A stretch of 64,000 nucleotides of DNA from a bacterium (GCA_020444425.1 JAHLLB010000014.1:28148-92147), one strand, 5' to 3'; counted from the first letter of the stretch, positions 8,795-18,325 are shown. Made by a program: numbers and translations. The notes: generated by a model from the letters alone, not told the origin.

Positions 8795-9529
8795 ATGAGT
8801 GATCGCCCACATATCATCGCAGTTATTCCGGCACGGTATGCGTCCGTCCGATTTCCCGGCAAGATGCTCGCCGATCTGAACGGGCTGCCGCTGGTCGTGC
8901 GCACATTCCAGAACACGAAGCGTTGCACGATGATTGATGACGTGCTGGTCGCAACCGACGACGAACGCATCGTCGCTGCCATTCAGGCCGCCGGCGGTGA
9001 CGCGATCCTGACCGATCCGGCACTGCCCTCCGGCACTGACCGGATTCACGCAGCAATCCTCGGACAGCCGGGCGATATCGTGGTGAACGTGCAAGGTGAC
9101 GAACCGTTGTTGCCGCCTGAGTTGGTGGATGACACGGTGCGCATGCTGCTGGACCATCCCGAGGCGGATGCGTCCACTGCCGCGACACCAGCGACGGAAC
9201 GCGACTACACCGATCCGAACGTGGTCAAGGTTGCCTGTGCGGAAAACGGCCGGGCGTTGTACTTCTCCCGCGCGCCGATTCCCCATCAGCGGGAGGGCGG
9301 TGTTCCGGACAAGCTGGCGCTGCGGCACATCGGGCTGTACGTCTACCGGCGGGAGACGCTGAACCAGTTCTGCATGCTGACCCCGAGTCCGCTCGAGGCA
9401 TGTGAAAAGCTGGAGCAGCTACGTCTGCTCGAGGACGGCGGCACGATGGTTGTCCACGTCACCGGGGACGCCGGGCCGGGCGGAGTGGATACGGCGGAAG
9501 ACCTGGAACGGGTAAAGTCGTTGATGTAA
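8795..9529 (+). CDS. kdsB: 3-deoxy-manno-octulosonate cytidylyltransferase
   Basis: Activates Kdo as CMP-Kdo for lipid A core synthesis in the cytosol. Seen: the nucleotide-binding start VIPARYASVRFPGKMLADL, VNVQGDEPLL, KLALRHIGLYVYRR, SPLEACEKLEQLRLLEDG, and GVDTAEDLERV near the end. I start at MSDRPH (8795); an in-frame ATG at 8771 would add 8 residues and cannot be excluded. Its partner kdsA lies at 24.9-25.7 kb in a separate operon. Confidence 0.92.
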   Translation: MSDRPHIIAVIPARYASVRFPGKMLADLNGLPLVVRTFQNTKRCTMIDDVLVATDDERIVAAIQAAGGDAILTDPALPSGTDRIHAAILGQPGDIVVNVQGDEPLLPPELVDDTVRMLLDHPEADASTAATPATERDYTDPNVVKVACAENGRALYFSRAPIPHQREGGVPDKLALRHIGLYVYRRETLNQFCMLTPSPLEACEKLEQLRLLEDGGTMVVHVTGDAGPGGVDTAEDLERVKSLM

Positions 9530-9555
9530 GTCTTGCTGGATTCGCGGGCGGGCCC

Positions 9556-9680
9556 GATTCCCGGGGACACTTTGTCCTCAAAGTGTCCCCGGGAATCGTT
9601 CAGATTGCAGGAAGTACGGGAATACTTGCCCAAAGATTTTCTCAGTGGGGACACTTAACGGAGTAGGTGTCCCCGGGAAT
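9556..9680. repeat. Two REP palindromes (GGGGACAC family)
   Basis: 9556-9597 is a near-perfect palindrome with arms GATTCCCGGGGACACTTTG and its complement. 9645-9680 is a second, less perfect copy (GGGGACACTTAACGGAGTAGGTGTCCCC). They share the arm sequence with the copies flanking the RAYT gene at 11.6-12.3 kb, which is the likely enzyme that moves them. The rest of the gap up to pyrG holds no recognisable feature apart from the pyrG ribosome site GGAGGG near 9900. Confidence 0.85.
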
Positions 9681-9912
9681 CGTTCTGGAGGGCTGGACAA
9701 TCCCGGCTGACAGAACCATCATGGGCACATGAGCCCGGTATTGACTTTGGGTGGGAATCGCCCATCGTCTCGCAGAGGCGGACAAAAGCAATTTCTACCC
9801 CGCGAGCTATCTTCCCGCGGGTTACTTCAAAGACAGGGCTGGTCTTCATTCCGGAATGCGGGTGCCGGACCTCAACCAGTCCACGGTGGCAGGATTCGGA
9901 GGGTGAACGACA

Positions 9913-11583
<1,671 letters not shown>

Positions 11584-11597
11584 CGCAAGCAGATCTT

Positions 11598-12294
11598 CCA
11601 TCGGGGACACTTACTCCGTTAAGTGTCCCCGATGGATGCAACTGATTCATCTTGAGAATTACCCGCACCTTTAAGCAAACAAACCATGGCCAGAGCAGCT
11701 CGACACATAGACTCCAATGTTCCCTATCACATTACACACAGGGGCAAAAATAAAGAGAAAGTTTTCTTTAACAAGCTTGATTACTTTAAATATCTTGAAA
11801 TTCTATCTAATAACTGTAAGAAGTACCGAATTGACGTTTGGGCCTACTGTCTGATGCCAAATCATATTCATCTCATTGTTTCAGCAGAATCAGCGGGATC
11901 GGTTTCTCTGACAATACAACAAACAACCAGGTCATATACATACTGGCGTAAAATACAGGATAAAAGTAAAGTTAATTGGGATCAGAGGTTCCATTCCATT
12001 CCAATGGATGAAAAACATCTCTTGTATGCAGCTCGGTATATCGAGCAAAATCCTATGAGAGCAGGGTTGGTGAGCAGGCCGGAGGAATGGTTATATAGCA
12101 GCGCGGTTGCACATATAAATGATAAGGATGATTTATTGGTTAATGTTAGTCTTTTAGTGGACTATGCAGATGATTGGGAATCGGCGTTGCAAGAAAATGT
12201 TCCTGATGATATGATACCGGAGTTTTGGAAGAAAAAAGACAAGTAGAAGGGTTTCCCCTTGGGGACACTTTGAGGACAAAGTGTCCCCAAGGGG
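11598..12294 (+). mobile_element. RAYT transposase gene flanked by REP palindromes
   Basis: The unit has a left palindrome 11598-11635 (CCATCGGGGACACTTACTCC and its complement) and a right palindrome 12255-12294 (CCCCTTGGGGACACTTTG and its complement). Between them lies the only transposase gene of the window. Base composition drops sharply to AT-rich between the two palindromes. The unit sits between pyrG and folB without visible damage to either. Confidence 0.85.
11686..12246 (+). CDS. REP-associated tyrosine transposase (RAYT, Y1_Tnp)
   Basis: 186 residues of the IS200-like HUH transposase fold, single-strand DNA nuclease class. It shows the N-terminal HITHRGKNKEKVFF motif, the catalytic HxH in YCLMPNHIHLIV (about residues 58-69), and the AARYIEQNPMRAGLV segment that carries the candidate catalytic tyrosine. 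By family knowledge such enzymes bind and cut the REP palindromes that flank them. The gene is much more AT-rich than its neighbours, which supports horizontal origin. Confidence 0.9.
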   Translation: MARAARHIDSNVPYHITHRGKNKEKVFFNKLDYFKYLEILSNNCKKYRIDVWAYCLMPNHIHLIVSAESAGSVSLTIQQTTRSYTYWRKIQDKSKVNWDQRFHSIPMDEKHLLYAARYIEQNPMRAGLVSRPEEWLYSSAVAHINDKDDLLVNVSLLVDYADDWESALQENVPDDMIPEFWKKKDK

Positions 12295-12316
12295 ACTACA
12301 GCGCAAGGAGGGCAAC

Positions 12317-12709
12317 ATGACTTCACGCGCAACACAAGCTGATCTCGTCGGGCTGGACGTCATCCGCGTCCAGGAAATGAACTTCCAGGGACGTCACGGC
12401 TGTTCTCCAGCCGAACGTGAACTCGGGGCAATGTTCCGCGTCAGCGTCGAACTGTACCTGGACACCCGCCCCGCCGCTGCCAGCGATTCGTTGAGCGACA
12501 CCGCCGATGTCGCCGACATCTACCGCGCCGTGCGGGAAATCGTCACCGGTCCGCCGCGTCACCTGCTCGAAACCATCGCTGAGAACATCGCGGACGCCCT
12601 GTTGAGCAAGTTCGCCGCTGAAGCGGTACGAGTCCGTTTCCACAAGGACCGTGTTCCGTTGCCGGGACCGTCCGCCGGGTACGAAGTCGAAATCCTCCGC
12701 CGGAAATAG
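12317..12709 (+). CDS. folB: Dihydroneopterin aldolase
   Basis: Converts dihydroneopterin to 6-hydroxymethyl-dihydropterin in folate synthesis. The family start is visible as DVIRVQEMNFQGRHGCSPAERELG, and the end as VRVRFHKDRVPLPGPSAGYEVEILRR. I start at the ATG at 12317, with AAGGAGG 7 nt upstream. An upstream in-frame start would read through a REP palindrome. folK begins 5 nt after the stop, so the two pathway steps are co-transcribed. Confidence 0.92.
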   Translation: MTSRATQADLVGLDVIRVQEMNFQGRHGCSPAERELGAMFRVSVELYLDTRPAAASDSLSDTADVADIYRAVREIVTGPPRHLLETIAENIADALLSKFAAEAVRVRFHKDRVPLPGPSAGYEVEILRRK

Positions 12710-12714
12710 GCCTC

Positions 12715-13515
12715 GTGACGACACTTCCCGCCCACCAGTCCGCCGCTGAACCGGTCCCTGTTGTACTTGGACTCGGGGGGAATGTGGGAGATGTGAAGGC
12801 GGCCTTCGCGAAGGCGATCCGCACGATCTATTCCATTATGGTGGATAATCCGCGTCCGCAAGCGGACACGGGCACGTCGTTGGGTGAGGACGGCGATTCC
12901 AATCCGCGTCCGCAAGCAAACACGGTCACGTCGTTGGGTGAGGACGGTGAACGAACATCGGCTGGAGTATGTGCCCCTGATGGCTCCGCCAGCAGGGATG
13001 ATCGACTCTCGGTCAGCCGTGGTAGCACAGCTCCCGCGGGCATTAAGAAGGACACGGGCACGGCTGGAGTCATGTCGCCGATACGCTGCAGTCGCCTTTA
13101 CAGCAGTAGCCCGTGGGGTGTTTCCGACCAGCCGGATTTCCTCAACATGGCGATCTCGTTTCCGTGGGCCGGAACGGTGGAGTCCTTGTTCGACCTGATC
13201 CGCCGGATCGAACGGGACGCAGGCCGACACCGTCCAGACGAAACCCGCTGGGGACCACGCCGGCTCGACATCGACATCCTCGTTTTCGGCGAGCAACGGA
13301 TCGAACAAGAAGCGCTGACGGTGCCGCATCCTCGTCTGCACGAGCGCCGGTTTGTGCTCCAGCCGTTGCTGGATCTACTGCCCGGGGAAACTGTCCTGCC
13401 CGGCTATCAGCAGAATCTGACAGAACTTCTGACGGCCTGTTCCGACGATGGCGAGCTGCGCGCGCTCGGCGATCAGCCGTGGACTGAGTGGCGCGAGACG
13501 GAAAAACGCTCGTAG
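12715..13515 (+). CDS. folK: HPPK (folate pathway pyrophosphokinase) with in-frame repeat insertion
   Basis: Transfers pyrophosphate from ATP to hydroxymethyl-dihydropterin. Core motifs are VVLGLGGNVGDVKAAFAKAI, SRLYSSSPWGVSDQPDFLNMAI, and RWGPRRLDIDILVFG with the metal-binding aspartates, then VPHPRLHERRFVLQPL. The protein is 266 residues, about 80-100 longer than usual. The extra part (about residues 42-120) lies between the first helix and the strand that continues at VMSPIRCSRLY. It is encoded by the same repeats found between genes elsewhere in the window. The frame stays open through the insert. GTG start at 12715, 5 nt after folB. Confidence 0.9.
   Translation: MTTLPAHQSAAEPVPVVLGLGGNVGDVKAAFAKAIRTIYSIMVDNPRPQADTGTSLGEDGDSNPRPQANTVTSLGEDGERTSAGVCAPDGSASRDDRLSVSRGSTAPAGIKKDTGTAGVMSPIRCSRLYSSSPWGVSDQPDFLNMAISFPWAGTVESLFDLIRRIERDAGRHRPDETRWGPRRLDIDILVFGEQRIEQEALTVPHPRLHERRFVLQPLLDLLPGETVLPGYQQNLTELLTACSDDGELRALGDQPWTEWRETEKRS
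12840..13068 (+). repeat. Repeat element inserted in frame inside folK
   Basis: 12847-12900 and 12901-12954 are two 54-bp direct repeats (18 codons each), both starting AATCCGCGTCCGCAAGC. Near 12969 follows GTGCCCCTGATGGCTCCGCC. Both parts are reverse complements of intergenic sequences at 32.76-32.89 kb and 35.26-35.34 kb. Each part is a hairpin: CCGCGTCCGC/GCGGACACGG and CCCTGATGGC/GCCAGCAGGG. Boundaries are estimated from where folK homology stops and resumes. Confidence 0.8.
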
Positions 13516-13586
13516 CACCTTTGCTTGACTATCTTCTTGTGCATTACACTTCCAACACAACCAGCTAACCATCCGCCGGATATCGC

Positions 13587-14234
13587 GTGAGCAGCGAACG
13601 CCAGTACATCATCATCGAAGGTGTGATCGGGGTGGGAAAAACCACCCTGGCGGACATGATCAGCAAACGGCTGAACGCGCAGCTTGTGGTCGAACAGCAC
13701 GAGGAAAACCCATTCCTCGCGGACTTTTACAAGGATCCGCGGCGGTACGCGTTCCAGACCGAACTGTTCTTCCTGCTCAGCCGCCACCGGCAGCAGATGG
13801 ATGAGCTGCGCCAATCCGACCTGTTCGCGCAGCATCTCGTCACCGACTACCTGTTCAGCAAAAGCCGCATCTTCGCCGCAATTACGCTCGAAGAACGCGA
13901 GGTCGCGCTGTTCAACACAGTCGCGCACCTGCTCGAACGTGATGCTCCGATCCCGGATCTGGTCGTCTATCTGCAATCCAATACGCAACGCCTGATGCGG
14001 AACATCCGCCTCCGTGACCGTGAATATGAGCGCGGCATGAACCCGGAGTACATCGAGGCGCTGGTGGAAGCGTACAACCACCACTTCTTCCGCTACAAGG
14101 CGAGCGATCTGATGATCGTGAACGCCACCACCCTCGACTTTGTCCGCAACCCCGACCAGTTCGATGATTTGTTTACCCAGATCATGAACGCGCCCGGCGG
14201 CCTGTCCTACTACAACCCGGCGACCGAGGTGTAG
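13587..14234 (+). CDS. Deoxynucleoside kinase (dNK/dGK-dAK family)
   Basis: 215 residues. The P-loop GVIGVGKTTLADMI is near residue 12, then QHEENPFLADFY, a glutamine and aromatic rich substrate segment, DYLFSKSRIFA (in the place of the family DRS/ERS motif), and a lid-like region NIRLRDREYERGMNPEYI. It phosphorylates deoxynucleosides for salvage. It is commonly a neighbour of folK in related bacteria, as here. GTG start with a weak ribosome site. Confidence 0.87.
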   Translation: MSSERQYIIIEGVIGVGKTTLADMISKRLNAQLVVEQHEENPFLADFYKDPRRYAFQTELFFLLSRHRQQMDELRQSDLFAQHLVTDYLFSKSRIFAAITLEEREVALFNTVAHLLERDAPIPDLVVYLQSNTQRLMRNIRLRDREYERGMNPEYIEALVEAYNHHFFRYKASDLMIVNATTLDFVRNPDQFDDLFTQIMNAPGGLSYYNPATEV

Positions 14235-14236
14235 CC

Positions 14237-14500
14237 ATGTTCAAGTTTCTGCTGCTGGGGATTGGATTCTACCTCGCGTGGAAAGGGCTGAAAGGGCTCG
14301 TCGGCAACCTGTTCGGCACGTCCGACGACGCGAAAGTCAAACCCGGCGAGAAAAAAGAACCGGACGTTACGATTTCGCCAGACGACGTCGTCGATGTGAA
14401 CTACCGCGAAGTGCATCATGACGACGCGTCAGGCTCTGAATCGGATACGGAGGCTGGAGGCCGCGCCAACCGGGACAAGGAGTCCGGGAGCGGGTCGTGA
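14237..14500 (+). CDS. Small single-pass membrane protein
   Basis: 87 residues: an N-terminal membrane helix (MFKFLLLGIGFYLAWKGL), then a charged tail with many Asp and Glu and a low-complexity end. It resembles in layout the small DUF4834-type proteins found next to nucleoside kinases, but I cannot confirm homology. It starts 2 nt after the kinase stop and overlaps the next gene (GTGA), so all three are co-transcribed. Confidence 0.6.
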   Translation: MFKFLLLGIGFYLAWKGLKGLVGNLFGTSDDAKVKPGEKKEPDVTISPDDVVDVNYREVHHDDASGSESDTEAGGRANRDKESGSGS

Positions 14501-14736
14501 TCAACCGCCGCAAGCCCATCGCCCATCGCAAGCTGCGCACGAAGAGTTCAGCTCAATCCGTCGCCACCGCACACCGGCGCACGTGTGAACGCTGCGGGGT
14601 GGAATTCATCTGCGGACGTTTCGCCGGTCTCGACAAGTGCTGCACCGAACTCGCCAAGACGATCCAGGACCCACCCTGCTACTGCCCGAAATGCCGGGAA
14701 GAGGTGTTCAGAAAGGATCTACCGGGACGCGGATAG
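14497..14736 (+). CDS. Small cysteine-rich protein, CWC-like
   Basis: 79 residues with a zinc-ribbon-like cysteine pattern CERCGVEFICG...CCTELA...CYCPKCREEV. Spacing fits the Cys_rich_CWC family (CxxCxxxFxC...CxC...CxCPxC), but the central Trp is replaced by Cys (CC). The N-terminus is basic. GTG start overlaps the previous stop. Probably binds a metal; function unknown. Confidence 0.6.
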   Translation: MINRRKPIAHRKLRTKSSAQSVATAHRRTCERCGVEFICGRFAGLDKCCTELAKTIQDPPCYCPKCREEVFRKDLPGRG

Positions 14737-14806
14737 CCTGGTCGGGAGTGGATAGCTTGGTTGTTAGGGGAATAGCTTGGTTGTTAGGGGAATAGCCTGG
14801 AATCGG
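14734..14806 (+). repeat. Short tandem repeat, about 20-bp unit
   Basis: Three to four units of the type ATAGCTTGGTTGTTAGGGGA start at the TAG stop of the cysteine-rich gene. The second and third units are identical and the outer ones diverged. Confidence 0.7.
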
Positions 14807-14845
14807 ATGGCGGTGCACATCGTTCAACTCTCACATGGGGCAGGC

Positions 14846-15310
14846 GTCACCCCGAAGGGGTGGCATCTAACTAGCCGGGGGTGTTTACCCCCGGAGAACG
14901 AGCGTCCCACCCAATCCCCCCGCGTTGTGTCGTCACCCCGAAGGGGTGATATCTGACTAGCCGGGGGTGTTTACCCCCGTAGATCGAGCGTCCCACCCAA
15001 TCCCCCCGCGTTGCATTTTTATCCCCGGCGTTGTGTCGTCACCCCGAAGGGGGTGACATCTGACTAGCCGGGGGTGTCAACCCCCGGAGAACGAGTGCCC
15101 ACCTATGTTTCCCCCGCGCCGCGTATTCCACCCCAACGGGGTGGCATCTAATGCCTTCGCAGACCGGTTTCGATCACGTCTTGCGAAAGCCATCCCGGTT
15201 TGTGCGTTGTTTCTGTGCGATATCATTGGATGTTCAACCCCTTCGGGGTTGGAACAACCGGACGGCGTGGGAGATGACGAACGATCCCTTCTCCGGGTTG
15301 ACACCCGGAG
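14846..15310. repeat. Tandem 86-bp units of paired GC hairpins
   Basis: The motif CACCCCGAAGGGGTG recurs at 14848, 14934 and 15040. Each copy is followed by CTAGCCGGGGGTGT and a CCCCGG partner, so every unit has two hairpins. The spacing is 86 bp, then 106 bp because the third unit gained 20 bp. Diverged copies (CACCCCAACGGGGTG near 15131, AACCCCTTCGGGGTT near 15236, then ATCTGACTAG-like ends) continue to about 15310. No gene is supported between 14737 and 15400. Unit sequence and length do not fit CRISPR. Confidence 0.8.
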
Positions 15311-15400
15311 CTAGTCAGATTCGGCACCTTCGGCGCCGGGCACCAGCAAGCCCCTCCCCGTTGTATATTGCCAAAGATCTCGAATCCACCGAGGCCCACA

Positions 15401-17005
15401 ATGACACACTCATTCCTGGCATCAACACGTCGCATCCTGCCACACGCACGCCGTTTTTTCGCGCCAGCACGCCGTCTCCTGACACTTAGCCTGATCGCCC
15501 TCCCCCTGTTGGTTGCGTGGTCTCCAACCATACTCGTATACGCCCAGCCTCCCGACACGTCCTGGACCAGGATCTGGGATTATCCAGATGATTACGACTA
15601 CCTCGATTGTGTCCGAGCCGTACCCGAGGGCGGCTATATCGCAACGGGATTCGCGTTCATCGCGTTTCCGGAGGTGGTACAGGTCTGGACGGCTCGTCTC
15701 GATGATGACGGCAACGAGGTCTGGCTGCACCTCGAGGGAGGAAACGATACCGACGCCGGCCATTACATCGATCTGACTCCTGACGGTGGTTTCATCCAGG
15801 CAGGCGACATCTATTCTGAGGAGCCTGGCAATGGATTCGACGCCATGATCCGAAAGTTGGATGCTGACGGCAACCAGGAATGGGCCCGGGCGTTGGATGG
15901 CGGCAATACGGTTGACCTCTTCTATTGTGTCCGCACCGTTCCAGCGGGTGGTTATGTCGCTTGCGGTGAAGTGGGTGATCCCACTGTTATACGCTTTGCA
16001 GAGACAGGGCAGATTCTTTGGGAGTGGATGGTACCAGATCCAGATGATTCTTTTGCGCCAAAATGGGTTGCACCATTAGCTGATGGTGGCTTCATCGTCG
16101 CTCATCATCATTACCGGCAAGATATGGGATTTCGGTCATTGGCGATCTTCAAGCTCGATTCCAATGGAAATCTGTTGTGGATGAACGATGAACCGGAAGA
16201 AGGAAATCCTCTATATGGATGGGCCACTTGTGCACGTGAAGATGAAATGGGAAATATCTTTGTTTGCGGCTATGTGCGACATCCTGACCCACCTTACACA
16301 TTCTATATATCTAAGCGAGATTCGACTGGTGAAGTGATTTGGGCTTTGTTTCTTGTAAATCCAGAGCCTGGACTTAACGAAGATAACAAAGCTTATGATA
16401 TATGTTTTCTTGCTGACGGAAACATTGCTGTTGGCGGTCAAACACGTGGCGTAGTAAACGATGACTACTTATGGCTAATCAAAGCGACACCCGATGGAGA
16501 AATTCTATGGAGTACAGAGATTATAGGCGGTGAGATTACTTCCATTGATCAAGGGCGTGATGGATCAATCGTGGCAGCTTGGACGCCACGTGAGTGGACA
16601 GGAGATCACTCGGAAGCCATTGCACTTACTGCGTGGGAGCCTGAGGTTAATGTGCTGTTGAACCCGCATGTGGACATTGTTCCGGCACAGGGTATGCGGC
16701 TGCATTATCAGGCATACGTCAACAACATCCTCGTTGATCCATCACCCTTCGATGTTTGGGCAACTGTCACCACACCCGCCGGGAACACGTTCCCCTTACA
16801 GCAGATCACCGTCACATTGCAGCCGGGTGAGACGTTTTACCGTCCCAGAGTCCCGCTGGACATCCCCGCCGCCGCACCACCGGGGGAGTACACGTTCGAG
16901 CTGCATGTCGGCGTCGCGCCGCCAGCCATCCCGCCCGGCGGACCCAACGGCAGCCGTCACATGGGGCTGGGCGCGTTCACGTTTACGAAAAGCGGTACTC
17001 GGTAA
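15401..17005 (+). CDS. Secreted repeat protein, beta-propeller-like
   Basis: 534 residues from the ATG at 15401. The N-terminus is basic (RRILPHARRFFAPARRL), then a hydrophobic signal segment ending near VYAQPP. The body has about six repeats of the form GGYIATGF...DDDGNEVW / GGFIQAGD...DADGNQEW / GNIFVCGY...DSTGEVIW, typical of proteins annotated as PQQ- or delta-60-like propellers. A Pro-rich beta-sandwich-like C-terminus follows. The middle third (about 15,950-16,650) is visibly more AT-rich than both ends. Surface or periplasmic role; substrate unknown. Confidence 0.7.
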   Translation: MTHSFLASTRRILPHARRFFAPARRLLTLSLIALPLLVAWSPTILVYAQPPDTSWTRIWDYPDDYDYLDCVRAVPEGGYIATGFAFIAFPEVVQVWTARLDDDGNEVWLHLEGGNDTDAGHYIDLTPDGGFIQAGDIYSEEPGNGFDAMIRKLDADGNQEWARALDGGNTVDLFYCVRTVPAGGYVACGEVGDPTVIRFAETGQILWEWMVPDPDDSFAPKWVAPLADGGFIVAHHHYRQDMGFRSLAIFKLDSNGNLLWMNDEPEEGNPLYGWATCAREDEMGNIFVCGYVRHPDPPYTFYISKRDSTGEVIWALFLVNPEPGLNEDNKAYDICFLADGNIAVGGQTRGVVNDDYLWLIKATPDGEILWSTEIIGGEITSIDQGRDGSIVAAWTPREWTGDHSEAIALTAWEPEVNVLLNPHVDIVPAQGMRLHYQAYVNNILVDPSPFDVWATVTTPAGNTFPLQQITVTLQPGETFYRPRVPLDIPAAAPPGEYTFELHVGVAPPAIPPGGPNGSRHMGLGAFTFTKSGTR

Positions 17006-17034
17006 ACGGTAGTCGGTGATCGGTAGTTGGTAGA
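16993..17034. repeat. Heptamer array at the end of the secreted protein gene
   Basis: Six 7-bp units of the type CGGTAGT (CGGTACT, CGGTAAA, CGGTAGT, CGGTGAT, CGGTAGT, TGGTAGA). The first units lie inside the last codons of the gene and the stop codon is read from within the array. Confidence 0.75.
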
Positions 17035-17064
17035 ATACAAACAGTGGTGACGGATGTGTTTGGT

Positions 17065-17277
17065 GTCATTCTGAACGGAACGAAGTGGAATAAAGAATCT
17101 GGCAGGATAACCCGGAAAACGTATGGGATGCGTCATTCTGAACGGAACGAAGAGAAGTGAAGAAGGTCCAGCTTAGATAACGGTCAATTAAGCCCGATCT
17201 TCTTCACTTCGTTCAGAATGACGTGATTGTCAAATGTGGATAATCTGGATATCCTTCACTGCATTCAGGATGACACC
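17065..17277. repeat. Nested MITE-like inverted repeats
   Basis: The outer pair starts with GTCATTCTGAACGGAACGAA at 17065 and closes with its imperfect complement ending at 17273 (TTCAGGATGACACC). An inner pair has the same left arm at about 17132 and closes at about 17222 (CTTCGTTCAGAATGAC). Similar structures occur at 21.8, 53.0, 59.0 and 61.1 kb. Just downstream, ACCACGGACTGAAGTCCGTGG is an independent short hairpin. Confidence 0.8.
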
Positions 17278-17318
17278 CTATTACCACGGACTGAAGTCCG
17301 TGGTAATAGAGTTTACTC

Positions 17319-17384
17319 ACATCTCGCATCTCGCATCTCACATCTCGCGACTCCAGCCCACAGCCCACAGCCCACAGCCTGCAA
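17319..17384. repeat. Heptamer array (CATCTCG then AGCCCAC units)
   Basis: Units CATCTCG, CATCTCG, CATCTCA, CATCTCG, CGACTCC, AGCCCAC, AGCCCAC, AGCCCAC, AGCCTGC. The 7-bp phase is kept while the unit sequence switches in the middle. Confidence 0.75.
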
Positions 17385-17385
17385 G

Positions 17386-17430
17386 GTGCCCGTGATTGAC
17401 CGTCACGTCCGTTTGTGACGGCTATCGCGG
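17386..17430 (+). other. Two-stem hairpin motif, copy 1 (GTGC-CCGTGAT family)
   Basis: Outer stem CCGTGAT (17390-17396) pairs with ATCGCGG (17424-17430). Inner stem CCGTCAC pairs with GTGACGG, with a 3-nt internal bulge on the left and CT on the right. The outer stem is kept and the inner stem changes but stays paired at 38.6 kb. Convergent intergenic position. Confidence 0.65.
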
Positions 17431-17453
17431 CTTTTCCGCTATCCACTTCAGCA

Positions 17454-18197
17454 TCACGCCGTCAATCCACCATCGACCACCAGCGTATGGCCGTTGATGA
17501 AATTCGCGCCATCGCTGACGAGAAACAGGAACGGTGGGACGTACTCCTCGATCGTCGCCAGCCGTCCCAGCGGAGTGTTGTCAAGGTTCCACTTGACCAC
17601 CGCTTCCGGCATTTTTTCCGTCATCTCGGTCGGGATGTAGCCCGGCGCGATGGCGTTGACTGTGATTCCCGCCGGTCCCAGCTCTTTCGCCAGGCATCGG
17701 GTCATTGCGTCCAGCCCGGCTTTCGCGGCGGAATAGGCCGCCATGCCGGTATACCCCTGCAATCCGACGACGCTGGTAATGTTGATGATCTTGCCGCTGC
17801 GTTGCGGCAGCATCACTTGCACCACCTGCCGTGTCAACCGCATCGCCGCGCCGAGGTTGGTGTCGAGGTGCTTGTCGAGGTACTCGTCGGACGCCAGCGC
17901 GATCAGTGACGGCACCGATACCCCGGCGTTGTTCACCAGCAGGTCGATCCGGCCCCAAGTGGAGTTCAGTTCACGCACCAGTTTCTGCGTCGCGGCGCTG
18001 TCACGGACATCGACGGTGCGCGCGATGAATCGGTCTGACCAGTCGCCTTTCGCTCGCGCCTGTTGGACGAACTCACTGTCCCGCCGTCCGAAGACACACA
18101 CTCGCCAGCCCTGTTCGAGCAACGCCTGCGCGAACGCTGCCCCGAGCCCACGGGTTCCGCCGCTGATGATCGCCACCTTGCCGTCTTGTGTGCTCAC
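17454..18197 (-). CDS. SDR family oxidoreductase (FabG-like)
   Basis: 247 residues of a classical short-chain dehydrogenase. NADP-binding GGTRGLGAAFA, NNAGVS, catalytic Ser in NITSV, YSAAK (Tyr-xxx-Lys), then PGYIPTEMT and the terminal GHTLVVDGG. FabG or a sugar/alcohol dehydrogenase are both possible; isolated context gives no substrate. GTG start preceded by GGGAG. Confidence 0.88.
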   Translation of the reverse strand: MSTQDGKVAIISGGTRGLGAAFAQALLEQGWRVCVFGRRDSEFVQQARAKGDWSDRFIARTVDVRDSAATQKLVRELNSTWGRIDLLVNNAGVSVPSLIALASDEYLDKHLDTNLGAAMRLTRQVVQVMLPQRSGKIINITSVVGLQGYTGMAAYSAAKAGLDAMTRCLAKELGPAGITVNAIAPGYIPTEMTEKMPEAVVKWNLDNTPLGRLATIEEYVPPFLFLVSDGANFINGHTLVVDGGLTA

Positions 18198-18296
18198 GGA
18201 ATCTCCCTGCCGGGTTCTTACCTGTCGTTACAAAAGATAGCGCTCATTGAAACCATCTTCGCCGCCGGGAACCCCTCGCGGAGGGACTGCGTATGC

Positions 18297-18325
18297 TTGA
18301 CAGACCGGGCCGCTTGCGATAGTCT
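18297..18325 (+). promoter_or_regulatory. Candidate sigma-70 promoter for the metal-handling genes
   Basis: TTGACA at 18297-18302, a 17-nt spacer, then TAGTCT at 18320-18325. The -35 is perfect and the -10 is weak (3 of 6). It lies 66 nt upstream of the Cys-rich protein start. Confidence 0.45.

Noticed and set aside
12840..13068. folK insert as a frameshift or assembly artefact
   Set aside because: The frame is kept through about 230 nt including two exact 18-codon repeats, and HPPK motifs resume correctly. A misassembly cannot be fully excluded without reads.
14846..15130. Possible CRISPR array
   Set aside because: Units are contiguous and similar along their whole length; there are no unique spacers and no cas genes.
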